A stretch of DNA of 64,000 nt from assembly GCF_900103625.1 (NCBI RefSeq), contig NZ_LT629700.1, positions 2,202,371-2,266,370 of the forward strand, written 5' to 3'. Shown here piece after piece: positions 37,273 to 48,177 of the stretch; within the stretch, counting starts at the first letter, position 1; each line of letters begins with the position of its first letter. Made by a program: the position numbers and the translations under genes. Source of the stretch: Corynebacterium mycetoides. GTDB lineage: Bacteria; Actinomycetota; Actinomycetes; Mycobacteriales; Mycobacteriaceae. Below the pieces are notes generated by a model. It had not been told where the DNA came from. It did no database searches and saw only the letters and a list, made by a program, of their open reading frames with translations.

Positions 37273-38376
37273 ATGCAACCGGAGACTAGCGCACGCATCC
37301 AATCGCTCGACGCGACGATGACCACCATCGAGAAGGTGATGGATCTCGACGAGATGGATTCGCGGGCCCGGGAGCTGGAGAGCCAGGCGGCGGACCCGAG
37401 CCTGTGGGACGACCCGGAGCACGCGCAGCAGATCACCACCGAGCTGTCCAACGTCCAAGCGCGGCTGCGCAAAGTGCGCGGCTTGCGGCAGCGTCTCGAC
37501 GATCTCCCCGTGATGTACGAGCTCGCGGAGGAAGAGGGGGACGCTTCGCTTGCCGACGACGAACTCGCCGACCTCACCGGCGCAGTCGAATCCCTTGAGG
37601 TCACCACCATGCTCTCCGGCGAATACGATGCCCGCGAGGCGGTGGTGAATATCCGCTCCGGCGCCGGCGGCGTCGATGCCGCGGACTGGGCCGAGATGCT
37701 CATGCGCATGTACACGCGGTGGGCGGAGAAGAACGGCTACAAGGTCGACATTTACGACGTCTCGTACGCGGAGGAGGCCGGCATCAAGTCGGCGACGTTC
37801 GTGGTGCACGGCGAGTACATGTACGGCCAGTTGTCGGTGGAGCAGGGCGCGCACCGCCTCGTCCGCATCTCGCCCTTTGACAACCAGGGGCGCCGGCAGA
37901 CCTCATTCGCCGAAGTGGAAGTGCTGCCTGTCGTCGAGCAAACCGACCACATCGATATTCCGGACTCGGACATCCGCGTCGACGTCTACCGCTCGTCCGG
38001 TCCCGGCGGACAGTCAGTGAACACGACCGACTCGGCGGTGCGCATCACCCACCTTCCCACCGGAATTGTGGTCACCTGCCAGAACGAGAAATCGCAGATC
38101 CAGAACAAGGCCTCTGCGATGAACGTCCTCCAGTCCAAACTCTTGGAGCAGAAGCGCCAAGAGGAGAAAGCGGAAATGGATGCGCTCGGTGCCGGCGGCA
38201 ACGCCAGCTGGGGCAACCAGATGCGCTCCTACGTCCTGCACCCGTACCAGATGGTCAAGGACCTGCGCACAGAGTACGAAGTCAACGACCCGCAGAAGGT
38301 CCTCGACGGCGACATCGACGGCTTCCTCGAAACGGGAATCCGGTGGCGCATGGCCCAGCGGGAAGCCGGGGAGTAG
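37273..38376 (+). CDS. prfB: Peptide chain release factor 2
   Basis: 367 residues in a single frame; the UGA-dependent programmed frameshift of many bacteria is absent, as usual in Actinobacteria. The stop-codon-recognition tripeptide is SPF ([11 protein letters not shown]) and the peptidyl-transferase motif GGQ is in [17 protein letters not shown]. It terminates translation at UGA and UAA. In related genomes ftsE follows closely; here an 8-kb accessory module intervenes. Confidence 0.95.
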   Translation: MQPETSARIQSLDATMTTIEKVMDLDEMDSRARELESQAADPSLWDDPEHAQQITTELSNVQARLRKVRGLRQRLDDLPVMYELAEEEGDASLADDELADLTGAVESLEVTTMLSGEYDAREAVVNIRSGAGGVDAADWAEMLMRMYTRWAEKNGYKVDIYDVSYAEEAGIKSATFVVHGEYMYGQLSVEQGAHRLVRISPFDNQGRRQTSFAEVEVLPVVEQTDHIDIPDSDIRVDVYRSSGPGGQSVNTTDSAVRITHLPTGIVVTCQNEKSQIQNKASAMNVLQSKLLEQKRQEEKAEMDALGAGGNASWGNQMRSYVLHPYQMVKDLRTEYEVNDPQKVLDGDIDGFLETGIRWRMAQREAGE

Positions 38377-38403
38377 ACCGGCGGTCTGCCAGCGGCTCTG
38401 CCG

Positions 38404-39682
38404 CTACAGCGAACTCCACAGCACAGCGTCGCCGTACCAGTGGGTCAGATCGAGCGCGAGCTGGATATCGGACGCGCGCAGGGTGCCACGGTCGAGGATG
38501 TCCCGGAACCGCTTGTTGCGGTACTTGACCGTATTGGGATGGGTATATAGCTGTTTGGCGGCCTCGTCCGTGCCATGGAGCAGGAACAATCGCGCGCTTT
38601 GACGCAGCAGGGCCGCGTTGTGGTCCCGCAATGCCAGTTCGCCAGGTGTGAGCCGGACAAAGTTGGACGCGACGTCCACCTGGTCAACGAACGCCGCCGC
38701 GACAGCCGCGCCGGGAGCGGCGTAATCCACAATGCGGGGGACGGAGCACTCTGCGCGTTGCGCTAGCTGTTGAAAGCGGCGCGTGAGCGTGTGCGTAGGC
38801 GAAGCCGGCCGCTCCTTTAGCAGACGGACCAAATGCCACGCGCGCATCTTTGGGAAGCAGTCCCGCGATCAGCTCCGCGGGTCCACTGTCGCTCGGCGCG
38901 AGGTTGAGGATCGGGTTCTTCATCCACACCCACATCTCGCCGGGGCGGGGAAAGACGACTAGCACTTTCGAGGTCGATCCGAGTACACGGGCCATCTTCT
39001 GAGCTATCTCAACTGATTCACTCGCGGGGAGCGGCTCCGGCGACGGCATCCAGACAACCGCGGCTGCGTGTTGGCCGTCAAGAGAGTAATTCTCCACCTC
39101 GCCGGTTTGCGGTGCCTTCTCAGGTTCGGCGAGAATCGCGTTGACCGTTTCAAGAGTCGCCGTATTGCCGGGCAGGAAGAGGTTCTCTAGCTCTAGGTTG
39201 TAGACCTCGACGACTTTTCCTTGCACGATGAGCAAGAACTCGTGGCAGAGAGACATGGCCTCTTCGAGCAGATCGAAGTGGTCGGTCACCGAGGACACGG
39301 CATCCTGCTCCGCGAATTGCTCCTGAATGGTGACCAGCACCGCGCGCTCGATGGCGTTCTGCCCTTGGTGGTAGGCCAAGGTGAGCGTCGTCACCGAGTA
39401 GCCGTGCCGGGCGCAAGACTGGGCGAACCGGGTGACCCCTTCCGGCAGAGCCATGTAGTTGATCGCGTCGAGGTCGAGCCTGCCCTGCAGCAAGAGCACG
39501 AGGTTGGCGATGTTCGCGTGCACGCTGTCATAGAGGTCTTCCCGCAACGACGGAGCGATGTTGGGGAAGAGAGTGTCCTCTATATATTGCGTGACTGTGG
39601 AAACCAGCTCCTCGAAATTCTCTGACACTCGGTGAGCGAGAAGACCGAACTGGTCATCTTCCTGGCGTTCTGTAGCGTTCAT
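38404..39682 (-). pseudogene. PucR/CdaR-type transcriptional regulator with a frameshift
   Basis: The N-terminal 300 residues (RVSENFEELVSTVTQYIEDT, GVTRFAQSCARHGYSVTTLTLAYHQGQNAIERA) form the sensory part. The C-terminal helix-turn-helix typical of PucR proteins is in another frame: LRDHNAALLRQSARLFLLHG and AAKQLYTHPNTVKYRNKRFRDIL. The switch is at about 38785-38800, near GGFAYAHAHA, and needs a single-base correction. It is either a decayed gene or a sequencing error. It lies directly behind the FAD oxidoreductase and is a likely regulator of the lipid module. The start may be ATG 39682 or GTG 39697. Confidence 0.8.
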
Positions 39683-39697
39683 CGGGTGGGGCGGCAC

Positions 39698-41110
39698 CTA
39701 GGTTCGGCGGGCCTTGATCGCGCGGCTCGCCGCCTGCCAGCCGCTCATGCCGTGCACACCAGCGCCCGGCGGGGTCGACGCCGAGCAAAGGTAGACCCCG
39801 TCGATCCCGGTGAAGTAGGGGTCCGGAGCGAAGATCGGGCGGGCAAGCAGCTGAATCATGTCCGACGAGCCACCAATAATGTCGCCGCCGATGTAGTTCG
39901 CGTTGTAATCCTGCACCGCTTCCGTCGAGTAGGAGACCGATTCGACGATGATGTCGCGGAAACCAGGCGCGAACCGCTCGATCTGGGTGACGATGGCTTC
40001 CGTCGCGTCCCCGCGGTATCCGGCGGGGACGTGGGCGTATGCCCAAAGCGGGTTGTAGTCGCCGCTACTGCGCGAGGGATCGGCGAGGTACTGCTGGCCG
40101 ACGAGGATGAATGGCCGGTCGGACAACCCGCCTGCTGCCGCGGCCTTTTCGGCGCGGGCGACCTCGTCTGCGGTCCCGCCGACGTGAACTGTGCCCGCCT
40201 TGCGGGCCTCGGCGTTCGTCCAGGGGACTTTGCCCTTGATGACGAAGTCGACCTTGAACGCGCCGACCCCATGCCGGAAGTTGCGGTAGGCGCGTCGCTG
40301 ACGTGCCGGGAGCTCATCCCCGCAGATCTTCAACGCGATGGAAGGGCTGACGTCGAGCATGACTGCGTCGACGTTTCTAAGCTCCTTCAGTGACGTCACC
40401 TCGTGGTCGCATTCGACCTTTCCGCCCAGCTCTTCGAGCTCAGCGACCATGGCCGCAGCGATCGACCCGCTGCCACCTTCCGCGACCGGCCATCCTGCCA
40501 CGTGGGCTGCGGCGGTGAGCAGGGTGCCGGCGGCCGAGCTCATCGGCGTGTCCAGCCGAGTCAAGTTGTGCGCGGCAACACCGATGTAGAGCGCCTGGGC
40601 CTCGTCCGAACGCCACCGTTTCGCTGACAGCTGTGCCGGCAGCGCCGCGTTCATTCCGAAGTAGCCGAAGGAGAGCGGGTACTTGGGAATGGTGAGCATC
40701 GGCCCGAACACGGAGCTCCCGATCTTGTCGAAGTTCGCAGCCATCGGCCCGAACGTCGCTTTCCACAGCCGTCCGTCCGAACCGAGTCCAGCGGACGTCC
40801 TCTCGATGTCCCGGTAGAGGACGCCGGCGCGGCCGCCGTCCAACGGATGGGCGAGGTCCACCTCGGGGAAAGCGAACCGCAGGCCGTGCTTGGCTAGGTC
40901 GGTCTCGCGGAAGAAGGGACTCACCACGGACATCGGGTGAACGGCGGAGCACATATCGTGGACGACACCGCTGCGCAGCGATTCATTGCTGCGCATGCCG
41001 CCGCCGGGCGTGGCCGCGGATTCATAGACAGTGACGTCGTATCCGTTGCGGGCCAGAGTGATCCCCGCGGCCAGGCCATTGGGGCCACTGCCGACGATTG
41101 CTGCTTTCAT
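39698..41110 (-). CDS. FAD/NAD(P)-binding oxidoreductase of the phytoene-desaturase/CrtI-like family
   Basis: 470 residues. The N-terminal FAD motif is AAIVGSGPNGLAAGITLARNGYDVTVYE and the C-terminal FAD block is GIDGVYLCSASTPPGAGVHGMSG. The fold dehydrogenates or isomerises lipids and terpenoids, but the substrate is unknown. With the DUF3556 membrane protein, acyl-CoA synthetase and CoA-transferase it suggests unsaturated lipid or isoprenoid modification. The ATG at 41110 follows GAGGAGC. An 80-bp gap separates it from the DUF3556 gene, so it is likely co-transcribed. Confidence 0.83.
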   Translation of the reverse strand: MKAAIVGSGPNGLAAGITLARNGYDVTVYESAATPGGGMRSNESLRSGVVHDMCSAVHPMSVVSPFFRETDLAKHGLRFAFPEVDLAHPLDGGRAGVLYRDIERTSAGLGSDGRLWKATFGPMAANFDKIGSSVFGPMLTIPKYPLSFGYFGMNAALPAQLSAKRWRSDEAQALYIGVAAHNLTRLDTPMSSAAGTLLTAAAHVAGWPVAEGGSGSIAAAMVAELEELGGKVECDHEVTSLKELRNVDAVMLDVSPSIALKICGDELPARQRRAYRNFRHGVGAFKVDFVIKGKVPWTNAEARKAGTVHVGGTADEVARAEKAAAAGGLSDRPFILVGQQYLADPSRSSGDYNPLWAYAHVPAGYRGDATEAIVTQIERFAPGFRDIIVESVSYSTEAVQDYNANYIGGDIIGGSSDMIQLLARPIFAPDPYFTGIDGVYLCSASTPPGAGVHGMSGWQAASRAIKARRT

Positions 41111-41190
41111 AGCGGTGCTCCTCGTTCTTAGAAGGCGATTGAAAGGTGGATCCCCCACGGCGCGGGAGGGCGCATGGGGAGAGGGGCTCT

Positions 41191-43012
41191 TTAGACCTGC
41201 GGAACCGGCTGCTGTGCGTCCCGAGTGTAAAGGGCGATGCGCTCGTGCAGGAACTGGCGGCCCTGGAACTCCGGGTCCGGGTTGACGGGGATCGGACCGT
41301 TGGGCAGCCACGGCTGTTCCGAGATGCAGTCCTTGACCTTCCACTCACCGGTTTCCAGCACGCCCAGCGCCATGTCGTAGATCACGTAGCGCTGCGTCGA
41401 TTTGTGTAGGGGCTGCGATTCGACGTATGCGACGACGCACTCGCCCGGCTTGAAGTTGAGGTGCTTCTGCACGGACGGCCAGATGGTCGGGACGTGGAAG
41501 TGGCCTTCACCGAAGTTCCAGCCCAGCAGCCATGCGGACATGTACTCGCCTTCGCGCAGTTCGTAGCCATCGACGGCGGGGCCGAGCTCGCGGGTGAGCA
41601 GCGAGAGCAAGCCGCGGCCCTGGGAGTGCATAGAGCGCCACGCGAGGACCTTGTCCATGAGCTTGAACTTAGCTTCTTCGCCGAAGCCGGCCTTGATGAT
41701 CTCCTCGGGCGGGGGGATAGCGCCCGGGTAGTCGGTGTACATTTTCTCGATGCCCTCCGGGGAGAAGGCCCACACGGTGCACGCCCAGTTGCCGGCGTAC
41801 TGGCGCATGCTGATGAGGAACGAGATCCATTCCGGTTTGAGGTTGCCCAAGACGGGGCCAATCAGGACGCAGAAGAAGATGAATACGCCGGCCCAGACGC
41901 TGCTGATAGAACCAAGCCCGTAGCCCTCCCAAACCGGGAAGCCGAAGAAGATGAAGACTGTCAGCAGGATGTAGTGGATGTTCCACTCGAGCGGAACCGC
42001 GATCGGCATGGACAGGATGATGACGATGTGCATGCCGATGATGACGAACGCTGCAATGGCGGCCGCGTAGAAGTTGCCGGACAGCAGCAGGACCAGCGGG
42101 CAGATCAGCTCGACGACGGTTCCGAGCACGTGCGCCATGGCGAGGGACAGCCACGACGGCTGGAGGTCGTGCGGGTGCTTGCGGAAGAAGAGGCGGCTAA
42201 CGCGCTTGCTGAGCATGTACGGAGCGTTGGCCATCATGACCGGAACGACGTACTCGAAGTGGCGGCCGAACTTGGACACGCCGGCACCCATCCAGACGAG
42301 GACGATGATCATCTTCACGCCAATGATGTAGTCGTGGGGGTTCAGAACCAGCGCGAAGAGTAGCGCGAGGAAGTACTGGTCGTTGCGCATGCCGAGGAAG
42401 AGGTGCTGGCAGCGGTACCCCAGGAACAGGATGAGAACGAGTGGAACCAGAATCGACCACATTGGCAGCATGCCGCCGTCTGCCCCCGGGATGTACTCGG
42501 CAACGTAATCGTGGTTAGTGGGTGGAATGACGATGCCTACGACCAGGGAAAGCGCCAGCGCGTAGTAGACGGCCACGTCCACGATCGAGCGGGTGTCACC
42601 GCCCTGGCCCGGCAGCCGTCCGCCGAATGGAGGGCGCTTGATCACTCCGACCTTCGACCAGTACTTGTTGGCTCCGAAGCGCGGCACGTAGTGGAAGCCC
42701 GCAGGGCCAGAGCTGGCGCCGAGACCGCAGAGCTCCCAGAGGATCGCGAACAAGAGGAACTTCTGGTAGACGATCGGCTCCGCCCACCAGTTGCTCACGT
42801 TGAGGGGGTTACCAACGCCAGCGAAAAGCGTCGAAACAGTCAAGCCGATGACCACGTAGGCCGTGCACTTGAACAGGTAGAAGAGCCTGCTTTGGGGAGC
42901 CGAGCCCGATCTCTGCGAGGCTCGCACCTGAGAGCCGCAGACGCTCACTCAGGCTAAGTTTCTTGTACTCCTCGTAGGGCGTATCGAGGAGGTCGGGTGT
43001 AGACCAAGCCAT
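41191..43012 (-). pseudogene. DUF3556-like polytopic membrane protein with an N-terminal frameshift
   Basis: The main frame gives about 565 residues with around nine helices (FKCTAYVVIGLTVSTLFAGVG, VDVAVYYALALSLVVGIVIP, MAHVLGTVVELICPLVLLLSG) and a soluble C-terminus of about 200 residues. This layout is that of mycobacterial DUF3556 proteins. The true start MAWSTPDLLDTPYEEYKKL lies in another frame that ends its match at GLGSPKQ; removing one base near 42893 joins the halves. Either the gene is newly inactivated or the base call is wrong. The function is unknown; the neighbours suggest lipid metabolism at the envelope. Confidence 0.78.
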
Positions 43013-43108
43013 CGGTCTCTCCTTTCAATGTCTGGTTCTCCGATCCCGCTGCGCAAGGCGGGACCCGTTGTAGGTACCGCCCGTCTACCCCGGAGACCGT
43101 CTCCGGAC

Positions 43109-43124
43109 TGTGATGTGGCTTACA
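43109..43124 (-). promoter_or_regulatory. Candidate CRP/GlxR-like site upstream of the DUF3556 gene
   Basis: TGTGATGTGGCTTACA agrees with the actinobacterial GlxR consensus TGTGANNTANNTCACA at 14 of 16 positions counting the unspecified ones. A related sequence (TGTGATCTGTTTAACA) precedes the acyl-CoA synthetase gene of the same module. Confidence 0.45.
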
Positions 43125-43159
43125 GGATTGAGGCTTAACCATAAGAGGAGGCTGACACT

Positions 43160-43191
43160 CTCAACAATGTTTGTGTGGCTAAACAATTGAG
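43160..43191 (-). promoter_or_regulatory. Imperfect dyad in the DUF3556 promoter region
   Basis: CTCAACAATGTTT and AAACAATTGAG are inverted around GTGTGGCT. AT-rich and placed 150-180 bp upstream of the start. A possible operator for the module's PucR-type regulator; weak evidence. Confidence 0.3.
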
Positions 43192-43270
43192 CGATCTTTA
43201 TGCCGCGCGTACAAAACATGGCTTTGACATGCAAGAACGAAACCGCCAGACATTTAGATGTGCAAAACAA

Positions 43271-43311
43271 AAGCGGTGGCGGCCACCTGAAAGAGGTGGC
43301 TGCCACCGCTT
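43271..43311 (-). terminator. Terminator of the acyl-CoA synthetase/CoA-transferase operon
   Basis: AAGCGGTGGC-AGCCACCT paired with AGGTGGC-CGCCACCGCTT around a 5-base loop, then TTGTTTTG on the minus strand. The stem has about 18 bp with one mismatch; a strong intrinsic terminator 38 bp past the stop. Confidence 0.88.
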
Positions 43312-43349
43312 GAGCGAAAGAGGGGCGGGAGCGGATCCCGCAGGCGCGA

Positions 43350-44837
43350 CTACAGCGCTACCGTGTAATCCGCCACGGTGTTGTCGGCGATGTCCTGCTC
43401 CGTCACTCCGGGTGCGAGTTCAACGAGCTTCAGCCCGTTCTCGTCCACCGTGAAGACGCACAGGTTCGTGATGATGGTGTCCACCGCGCCCTTGGCGGTC
43501 AGCGGCAGTGTGCACTCCTTGAGGATGCGCGAGGAGCCGTCCTTGCGGGCGACGTGGTCCATGATCGCGATGACCTTTCGGGCGCCCTTGACCAAGTCCA
43601 TGGCGCCGCCCATGCCGGTCATCTTCTTGCCGGGGATGCTCCAGTTGGCAATGTCGCCGTTTTGCGATACCTCCATCGCGCCGAGGATCGCGGTGTCGAC
43701 GTGTCCGCCGCGGATCATCGCGAACGATGTGGAAGAGCTGAAGGTGGCACCGCCCGGCAGGATCGTCACCGATTCCTTGCCGGCGTTGATGATGTCGGGG
43801 TCGACCTCGTCCTCGTAGGGGTAGGGACCAGTCTTCAGGATGCCGTTCTCGGACTGGAGAGTGATGTGGATGTCGGCGGGAATGTAGTTCGCCACCGCCG
43901 TCGGCATGCCGATGCCGAGGTTGACGTACTCTCCGTCCTTAAGCTCTTGGGCTGCGCGCTCCGCAATCTCCAATCGCGACCAGCCCTTCTTCGGCTCGTC
44001 GCTAGCCGCGGCTTCGCTCGCGGCGGGGGCTTCCTCTGTGGGCGCCTCTTCGCGCGGGCGGACCGTCGATCGTTCGATGAACTTGCTCGTCGCCTGCTCC
44101 GGTGTCAGCGGCAAGATCCGGTCGACGAAGATGCCGGGCACGTCGATCTCGTCGGGGTCCAGATCACCGGTTTCCACCATGTGCTCCACCTCGACGACGG
44201 TGATCTTCCCGCAGGTGGCGGCGTCAGCGTTGAAGTTGCCGGCGGTGCGGCGGAAAATCAGGTTGCCCTCCGGATCGGCCTTATGCGCTCGGAGCAGCGC
44301 GAAGTCAGTGATAACAGACTCCTCGAGAACATACGTCCGCGTCTCGCCCTTGAACTCGAATTCGCGGGTCTCGAGCGGCTCGGATGTCTTCACGAGCTCG
44401 CCCTCGGAGTTGTACAGCGACGGCAGGCCTCCGTCTGCGCGGGCGGTGTCCACGCCGGTCGCGGTGTAGAACGCGGGGATGCCGGCACCGCCAGCGCGCA
44501 TCTTCTCGGCCAAGGTGCCTTGGGGGATGAGGTCCACTTCGATCTCGCCATTGAAGTACTGGCGCTCGAATTCCTTGTTGAAGCCAAAGAAGGAGCCGCA
44601 GAACTTGCTCACCTGCTTCGACTGGAACAGTGTGGAGAGACCGAGGTGCCGGTCGTCGATCATCGTTCCAGGGTTATTCGAGTAGACCGTGAGGTCCTTG
44701 ACTCCCGTTCCGACGATCCCATCGAGCAGAACGAGCGGGTTGCCGCAGACACCGAAGCCGCCGACGGCCAGCGTCATGCCGTCTTCGAGTCCCTCGAGCG
44801 CCTGTTCCGGGCCATCGACGATTTTGGAAAAAGTCAT
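43350..44837 (-). CDS. Fused 3-oxoacid CoA-transferase (alpha and beta subunits in one chain)
   Basis: 495 residues. The A part has [21 protein letters not shown], the glycine-rich start of SCOT alpha subunits. After an Ala/Glu-rich linker (about 285-310) the B part has [21 protein letters not shown] and [14 protein letters not shown], whose SENG glutamate carries the acyl-CoA intermediate. It moves CoA from succinyl- or acetyl-CoA to acetoacetate or other 3-oxo or short-chain acids. The start MTFSKIVDG follows AAGGAAG. It is 35 bp behind the acyl-CoA synthetase in the same operon and ends in a terminator. Confidence 0.9.
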   Translation of the reverse strand: MTFSKIVDGPEQALEGLEDGMTLAVGGFGVCGNPLVLLDGIVGTGVKDLTVYSNNPGTMIDDRHLGLSTLFQSKQVSKFCGSFFGFNKEFERQYFNGEIEVDLIPQGTLAEKMRAGGAGIPAFYTATGVDTARADGGLPSLYNSEGELVKTSEPLETREFEFKGETRTYVLEESVITDFALLRAHKADPEGNLIFRRTAGNFNADAATCGKITVVEVEHMVETGDLDPDEIDVPGIFVDRILPLTPEQATSKFIERSTVRPREEAPTEEAPAASEAAASDEPKKGWSRLEIAERAAQELKDGEYVNLGIGMPTAVANYIPADIHITLQSENGILKTGPYPYEDEVDPDIINAGKESVTILPGGATFSSSTSFAMIRGGHVDTAILGAMEVSQNGDIANWSIPGKKMTGMGGAMDLVKGARKVIAIMDHVARKDGSSRILKECTLPLTAKGAVDTIITNLCVFTVDENGLKLVELAPGVTEQDIADNTVADYTVAL

Positions 44838-44872
44838 AAGGCTTCCTTTCGGGAATTGGATTTCAAAAGTGG

Positions 44873-46387
44873 TTAGCCGAGAAAGTCGTCTTTCGCGATA
44901 TTCCGGAGAGTCGGTTTGTCGACTTTGCCCACCGGGTTGCGGGGGAGGTCCTCCACCGCGGAGATATGCACGGGCCACTTCACCTTTGCCAGCTGCGGGC
45001 GGACGTGGTCGAGGATCGCGTCAGTGTCCACCGCGGACGGGTTCGAGTTGCTCACGTACGCCACCGGCACCTCGCCGAGCACCTCGTGCGGAAGCCCGAC
45101 AACTGCGGACTCGACGACGTCCGGGTGAGTGTTGAGAGCGGCCTCGATCTCGGACGGGTAGAGGTTCTCGCCGCCGCGGATGATCATGTCCTTGATGCGG
45201 TCCACGAGGAACAGGAATCCGTTCTCGTCGAGGTAGCCGACATCGCCGGTGTGAAGCCAGCCATCGACGATCGTCTTCGCGGTTTCCTCGGGCTTGTTGA
45301 GGTAGCCGACCATGACGTTGTCGCCCTTGATCACCACTTCGCCGGGCTCGCCGACCGGTAGGAAGTTGCCGTCCTCATCCATGATCCGGACTTCCTGGCC
45401 GGGAAGAGCGCGGCCGACGGTGCCGGAGGGTGGGTCGTCGTCAAGCCGAACGGCGGTGGAGCCGACCGTTCCTTCGGTGAGGCCGTACGCCCCGCGGATC
45501 TTCACGCCGTACTTCTGCTCGAACGACTCGATGAGCTGGATCGAGGCGGGAGCGGCGCCGCAGACAGCGAACTTGAGGCTGGAGAAGTCCACGCCGGAGT
45601 CGGGCGGGAGCTGCAGCAGGTAGGCGAATATCGCCGGTACCGCGGAAAAGTACGTCGGACGGTACTCCGCGACCGCGGTGATGAACTCCATGGGATTGAA
45701 TCGGTCGAGGATGCTCACCTTGCCGCCGCGGCTGTAAGGAGCGAGGAAGCTGACCAGGATCGCGTTGGAGTGGAACAGCGGCAACGGCATGAGTGCGTTA
45801 ATCTCTCCGCCCATGTCCAGCGCGCCCGAGATGCTGTTCACCATCGCGTTCAGGTTCTTGTGGCTGAGCAGCACGCCCTTCGGGCGGCCGGTGGAGCCCG
45901 AGGTGTAGACGATGAGCGCGATGTCGTCGGGAGTGGGCAAGTCAGGCAGAGCCAGCGGGGAACTGGAATCCTCGTGGGTCGGGTGCTGGCCGGAAACAGC
46001 GAGTTCGAACAAGGGAAGGACCCGGGCGCCGGGGAAGCACTCTTCCGGTTGGCGCGCAGCGAAGTCGTTCGTCGTCACGACGACCTTCGCGCCGGAGTCC
46101 TCGACCTGGTAGGCGGATTCGGTCGCGGTGAACGTCGGGTTCATTGGCGTCACTGCCGCGCGGAGGCGCCACGCGGCACCCATCACGGTGAGGAGTTCAA
46201 GGCGGTTGGGCAGGAACGTGGCGACGACATCCCCGGGGCCGACTCCCAGGGTGGACAACTGGCGGGCGAGGATCTCGACTTCCTCTGCGAATTCTTGTCC
46301 GGTGAGCTCACGGAATGAATCCCGCAGCCGAGTTCCTTCGATGCCTTGGTGCAGTTCGTGCCATGGTTGGTAGCTGTAGTCCGCCAC
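44873..46387 (-). CDS. AMP-forming acyl-CoA synthetase (fatty-acid-CoA ligase)
   Basis: 504 residues of the ANL superfamily. The P-loop is [20 protein letters not shown], followed by [48 protein letters not shown] and the C-terminal catalytic Lys in [15 protein letters not shown]. It activates a carboxylic acid, probably medium- to long-chain, as CoA thioester. First gene of the operon with the CoA-transferase; GGAGG precedes the ATG. A TGTGA-containing site lies 15 bp upstream. Confidence 0.9.
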   Translation of the reverse strand: MADYSYQPWHELHQGIEGTRLRDSFRELTGQEFAEEVEILARQLSTLGVGPGDVVATFLPNRLELLTVMGAAWRLRAAVTPMNPTFTATESAYQVEDSGAKVVVTTNDFAARQPEECFPGARVLPLFELAVSGQHPTHEDSSSPLALPDLPTPDDIALIVYTSGSTGRPKGVLLSHKNLNAMVNSISGALDMGGEINALMPLPLFHSNAILVSFLAPYSRGGKVSILDRFNPMEFITAVAEYRPTYFSAVPAIFAYLLQLPPDSGVDFSSLKFAVCGAAPASIQLIESFEQKYGVKIRGAYGLTEGTVGSTAVRLDDDPPSGTVGRALPGQEVRIMDEDGNFLPVGEPGEVVIKGDNVMVGYLNKPEETAKTIVDGWLHTGDVGYLDENGFLFLVDRIKDMIIRGGENLYPSEIEAALNTHPDVVESAVVGLPHEVLGEVPVAYVSNSNPSAVDTDAILDHVRPQLAKVKWPVHISAVEDLPRNPVGKVDKPTLRNIAKDDFLG

Positions 46388-46401
46388 ATTTCCTCCTTGG
46401 T

Positions 46402-46417
46402 TGTGATCTGTTTAACA
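46402..46417 (-). promoter_or_regulatory. Candidate regulatory site upstream of the acyl-CoA synthetase
   Basis: TGTGATCTGTTTAACA resembles both the GlxR half-site pattern and the site at 43109-43124; the two share TGTGAT-TG--T-ACA. A common regulator for both transcription units of the module is plausible. Confidence 0.35.
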
Positions 46418-46545
46418 GCCACTATAAAACCTTTCTAAGCAAAACATCTTGAAGTTTCCTGATCGGCTCAGAACATCCTGTGTCACCTGCGATTTTTAGG
46501 GGCGAGATTTCTATTACGGGAGGCTCGCGAACTAGAGTGACGTGA

Positions 46546-47247
46546 GTGATCACCTTCTCCAACGTGACAAAGGTCTACCCGACTTCGACGCGGCCGGCGC
46601 TCGACAACGTCTCGCTGACCATTGATAACGGCGAGTTCGTCTTCCTCATTGGCCCGTCCGGTTCGGGCAAGTCCTCGTTCCTCGAGCTGCTCATCCGCGA
46701 GGAGAACGTCACCTCTGGGGACATCCACTTCGACGGGTTCCATGTGAATGCGCTCAAGGGGAAGGATGTCAACAAACTCCGGCAGTCGATCGGTTACGTC
46801 TTTCAAGACTTCCGTCTGCTGCCCAAGCTGTCCGTCTACGACAACGTCGCTTTCGCGCTCGAAGTGATTGGCAAACCGAAGTCGAAGATCGAGAAACTCG
46901 TGCCGGAAGCGCTCGAAATCGTTGGCCTCGACGCCAAAGCGAACCGCATGCCGGGCGAGCTTTCCGGCGGCGAGCAGCAACGCGTCGCCATCGCCCGCGC
47001 GTTCGTGGACAGGCCACCGCTTTTGCTTGCCGACGAACCCACCGGCAACCTCGACCCCTCCACCGCCGACGACATCATGGCGCTGCTCGCCCGCATCAAC
47101 AGGATGGGCACGACAGTGGTGATGTCCACCCACAACGCGCGCGCCGTCAACGACATGCGAAAGCGGGTCATCGAGCTCCATTTGGGCAAGGTCATGCGCG
47201 ACGACGCCCACGGCATCTACGGGGTCCACGGCTCCACCAACGTTTAA
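46546..47247 (+). CDS. ftsE: Cell division ATP-binding protein FtsE
   Basis: 233 residues. Walker [15 protein letters not shown], signature [15 protein letters not shown], Walker [16 protein letters not shown]. With FtsX it forms the ABC-like complex that activates peptidoglycan hydrolases at the septum. Starts at GTG ([12 protein letters not shown]). It is 23 bp ahead of ftsX in a conserved ftsE-ftsX-smpB operon. Confidence 0.96.
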   Translation: MITFSNVTKVYPTSTRPALDNVSLTIDNGEFVFLIGPSGSGKSSFLELLIREENVTSGDIHFDGFHVNALKGKDVNKLRQSIGYVFQDFRLLPKLSVYDNVAFALEVIGKPKSKIEKLVPEALEIVGLDAKANRMPGELSGGEQQRVAIARAFVDRPPLLLADEPTGNLDPSTADDIMALLARINRMGTTVVMSTHNARAVNDMRKRVIELHLGKVMRDDAHGIYGVHGSTNV

Positions 47248-47270
47248 GAGTTCTCGAGAGGAGGAACGCA

Positions 47271-48173
47271 ATGAACTGGAACTTCATCTTCCGCGAAGGT
47301 TTCCGCGGCCTGGGCCGCAACCTCACCATGACTATCGCGCTGATCATCACCACCGCGCTGTCGCTCGCACTCGTCGGCACCGGCATTCTCATTTCGCAGG
47401 TGACCAGCAACACCAAGGACCTGTACCTCGACCGAGTCGAGGTCATGGTGGAGCTCGATGAGAAGATCTCGGTGGAGGACAAGGACTGTTCGTCGCAAAG
47501 CTGCATGCAGGTCCGCGACAAGCTGCAGAGCGACGACCGCATTGAATCGGTGACCTTCCGCAACCGTGAGCAGTCCTACGACCGCTTCGTCGAACTGTTC
47601 AAAGAGTCGGACCCAGCTCTCGTCCAAGAGACCTCGCGTGACTCAATGCCCGCCGCGCTCCACGTGCGGTTGAAGGACCCGACGGACACATCGCCTATCG
47701 ACGCCGTCCGCGACCTCCCGCAGGTCACCTTCGTCGCCGACCAGGCGAGCGACGTGCGCAGCACCGCTGATTCCATGGACTCTTTCCGCAACGCCACGTT
47801 CCTCATCGCGGCGGCTCAGGCGCTGGCGGCGATCTTCCTCATCTCCAATATGGTGCAGCTCGCGGCGTTCAACCGGCGTGAGGAGATCGGCATCATGCGC
47901 ATGGTCGGCGCCACACGCTGGTTCACCCAGGCGCCCTTCATCCTCGAAGCGGTCATCTCCACGTTCGTCGGCGCCATCTTGGCTACTGTCGGGGTGTGGT
48001 TTGCCAAGGCCCACGTGGTCGATCCGATGCTGACCAGGGTGTACGAGAACTTGCTCGTGGCCAAGCTGCCGGACTCGGCGGTGTGGACCGTGATGCCGCT
48101 CGTTGGACTCGGAGCCGTTATCGTTTCCGGCGTCGTCGCCCAGATCGCGTTGCGGTCGTACGTACGGAAGTAG
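47271..48173 (+). CDS. ftsX: Cell division protein FtsX
   Basis: 300 residues. Helix 1 is at 21-43 (MTIALIITTALSLALVGTGI), an extracellular domain of about 120 residues follows with a Cys pair (DKDCSSQSCMQ) seen in actinobacterial FtsX, then three C-terminal helices. VGATRWFTQAPFILEAVIST is the conserved cytoplasmic loop. GAGGAGG precedes the ATG. Confidence 0.95.
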   Translation: MNWNFIFREGFRGLGRNLTMTIALIITTALSLALVGTGILISQVTSNTKDLYLDRVEVMVELDEKISVEDKDCSSQSCMQVRDKLQSDDRIESVTFRNREQSYDRFVELFKESDPALVQETSRDSMPAALHVRLKDPTDTSPIDAVRDLPQVTFVADQASDVRSTADSMDSFRNATFLIAAAQALAAIFLISNMVQLAAFNRREEIGIMRMVGATRWFTQAPFILEAVISTFVGAILATVGVWFAKAHVVDPMLTRVYENLLVAKLPDSAVWTVMPLVGLGAVIVSGVVAQIALRSYVRK

Positions 48174-48177
48174 CGCT

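Larger units (their letters stand above)
43013..43349. other. 337-bp intergenic control region of the lipid module
   Basis: No gene. It contains, from left to right, the leader of the DUF3556 gene, a CRP/GlxR-like site (43109-43124), an imperfect dyad (43160-43191) and the terminator of the CoA-transferase operon (43271-43311). This shows that the five-gene module is at least two transcription units. Confidence 0.6.

Noticed and set aside
38391..38405. Hairpin AGCGGC-TCT-GCCGCT between prfB and the PucR-like gene as a terminator
   Set aside because: Six-base stem without a U-tract and partly inside the 3' end of the convergent gene; too weak to call.
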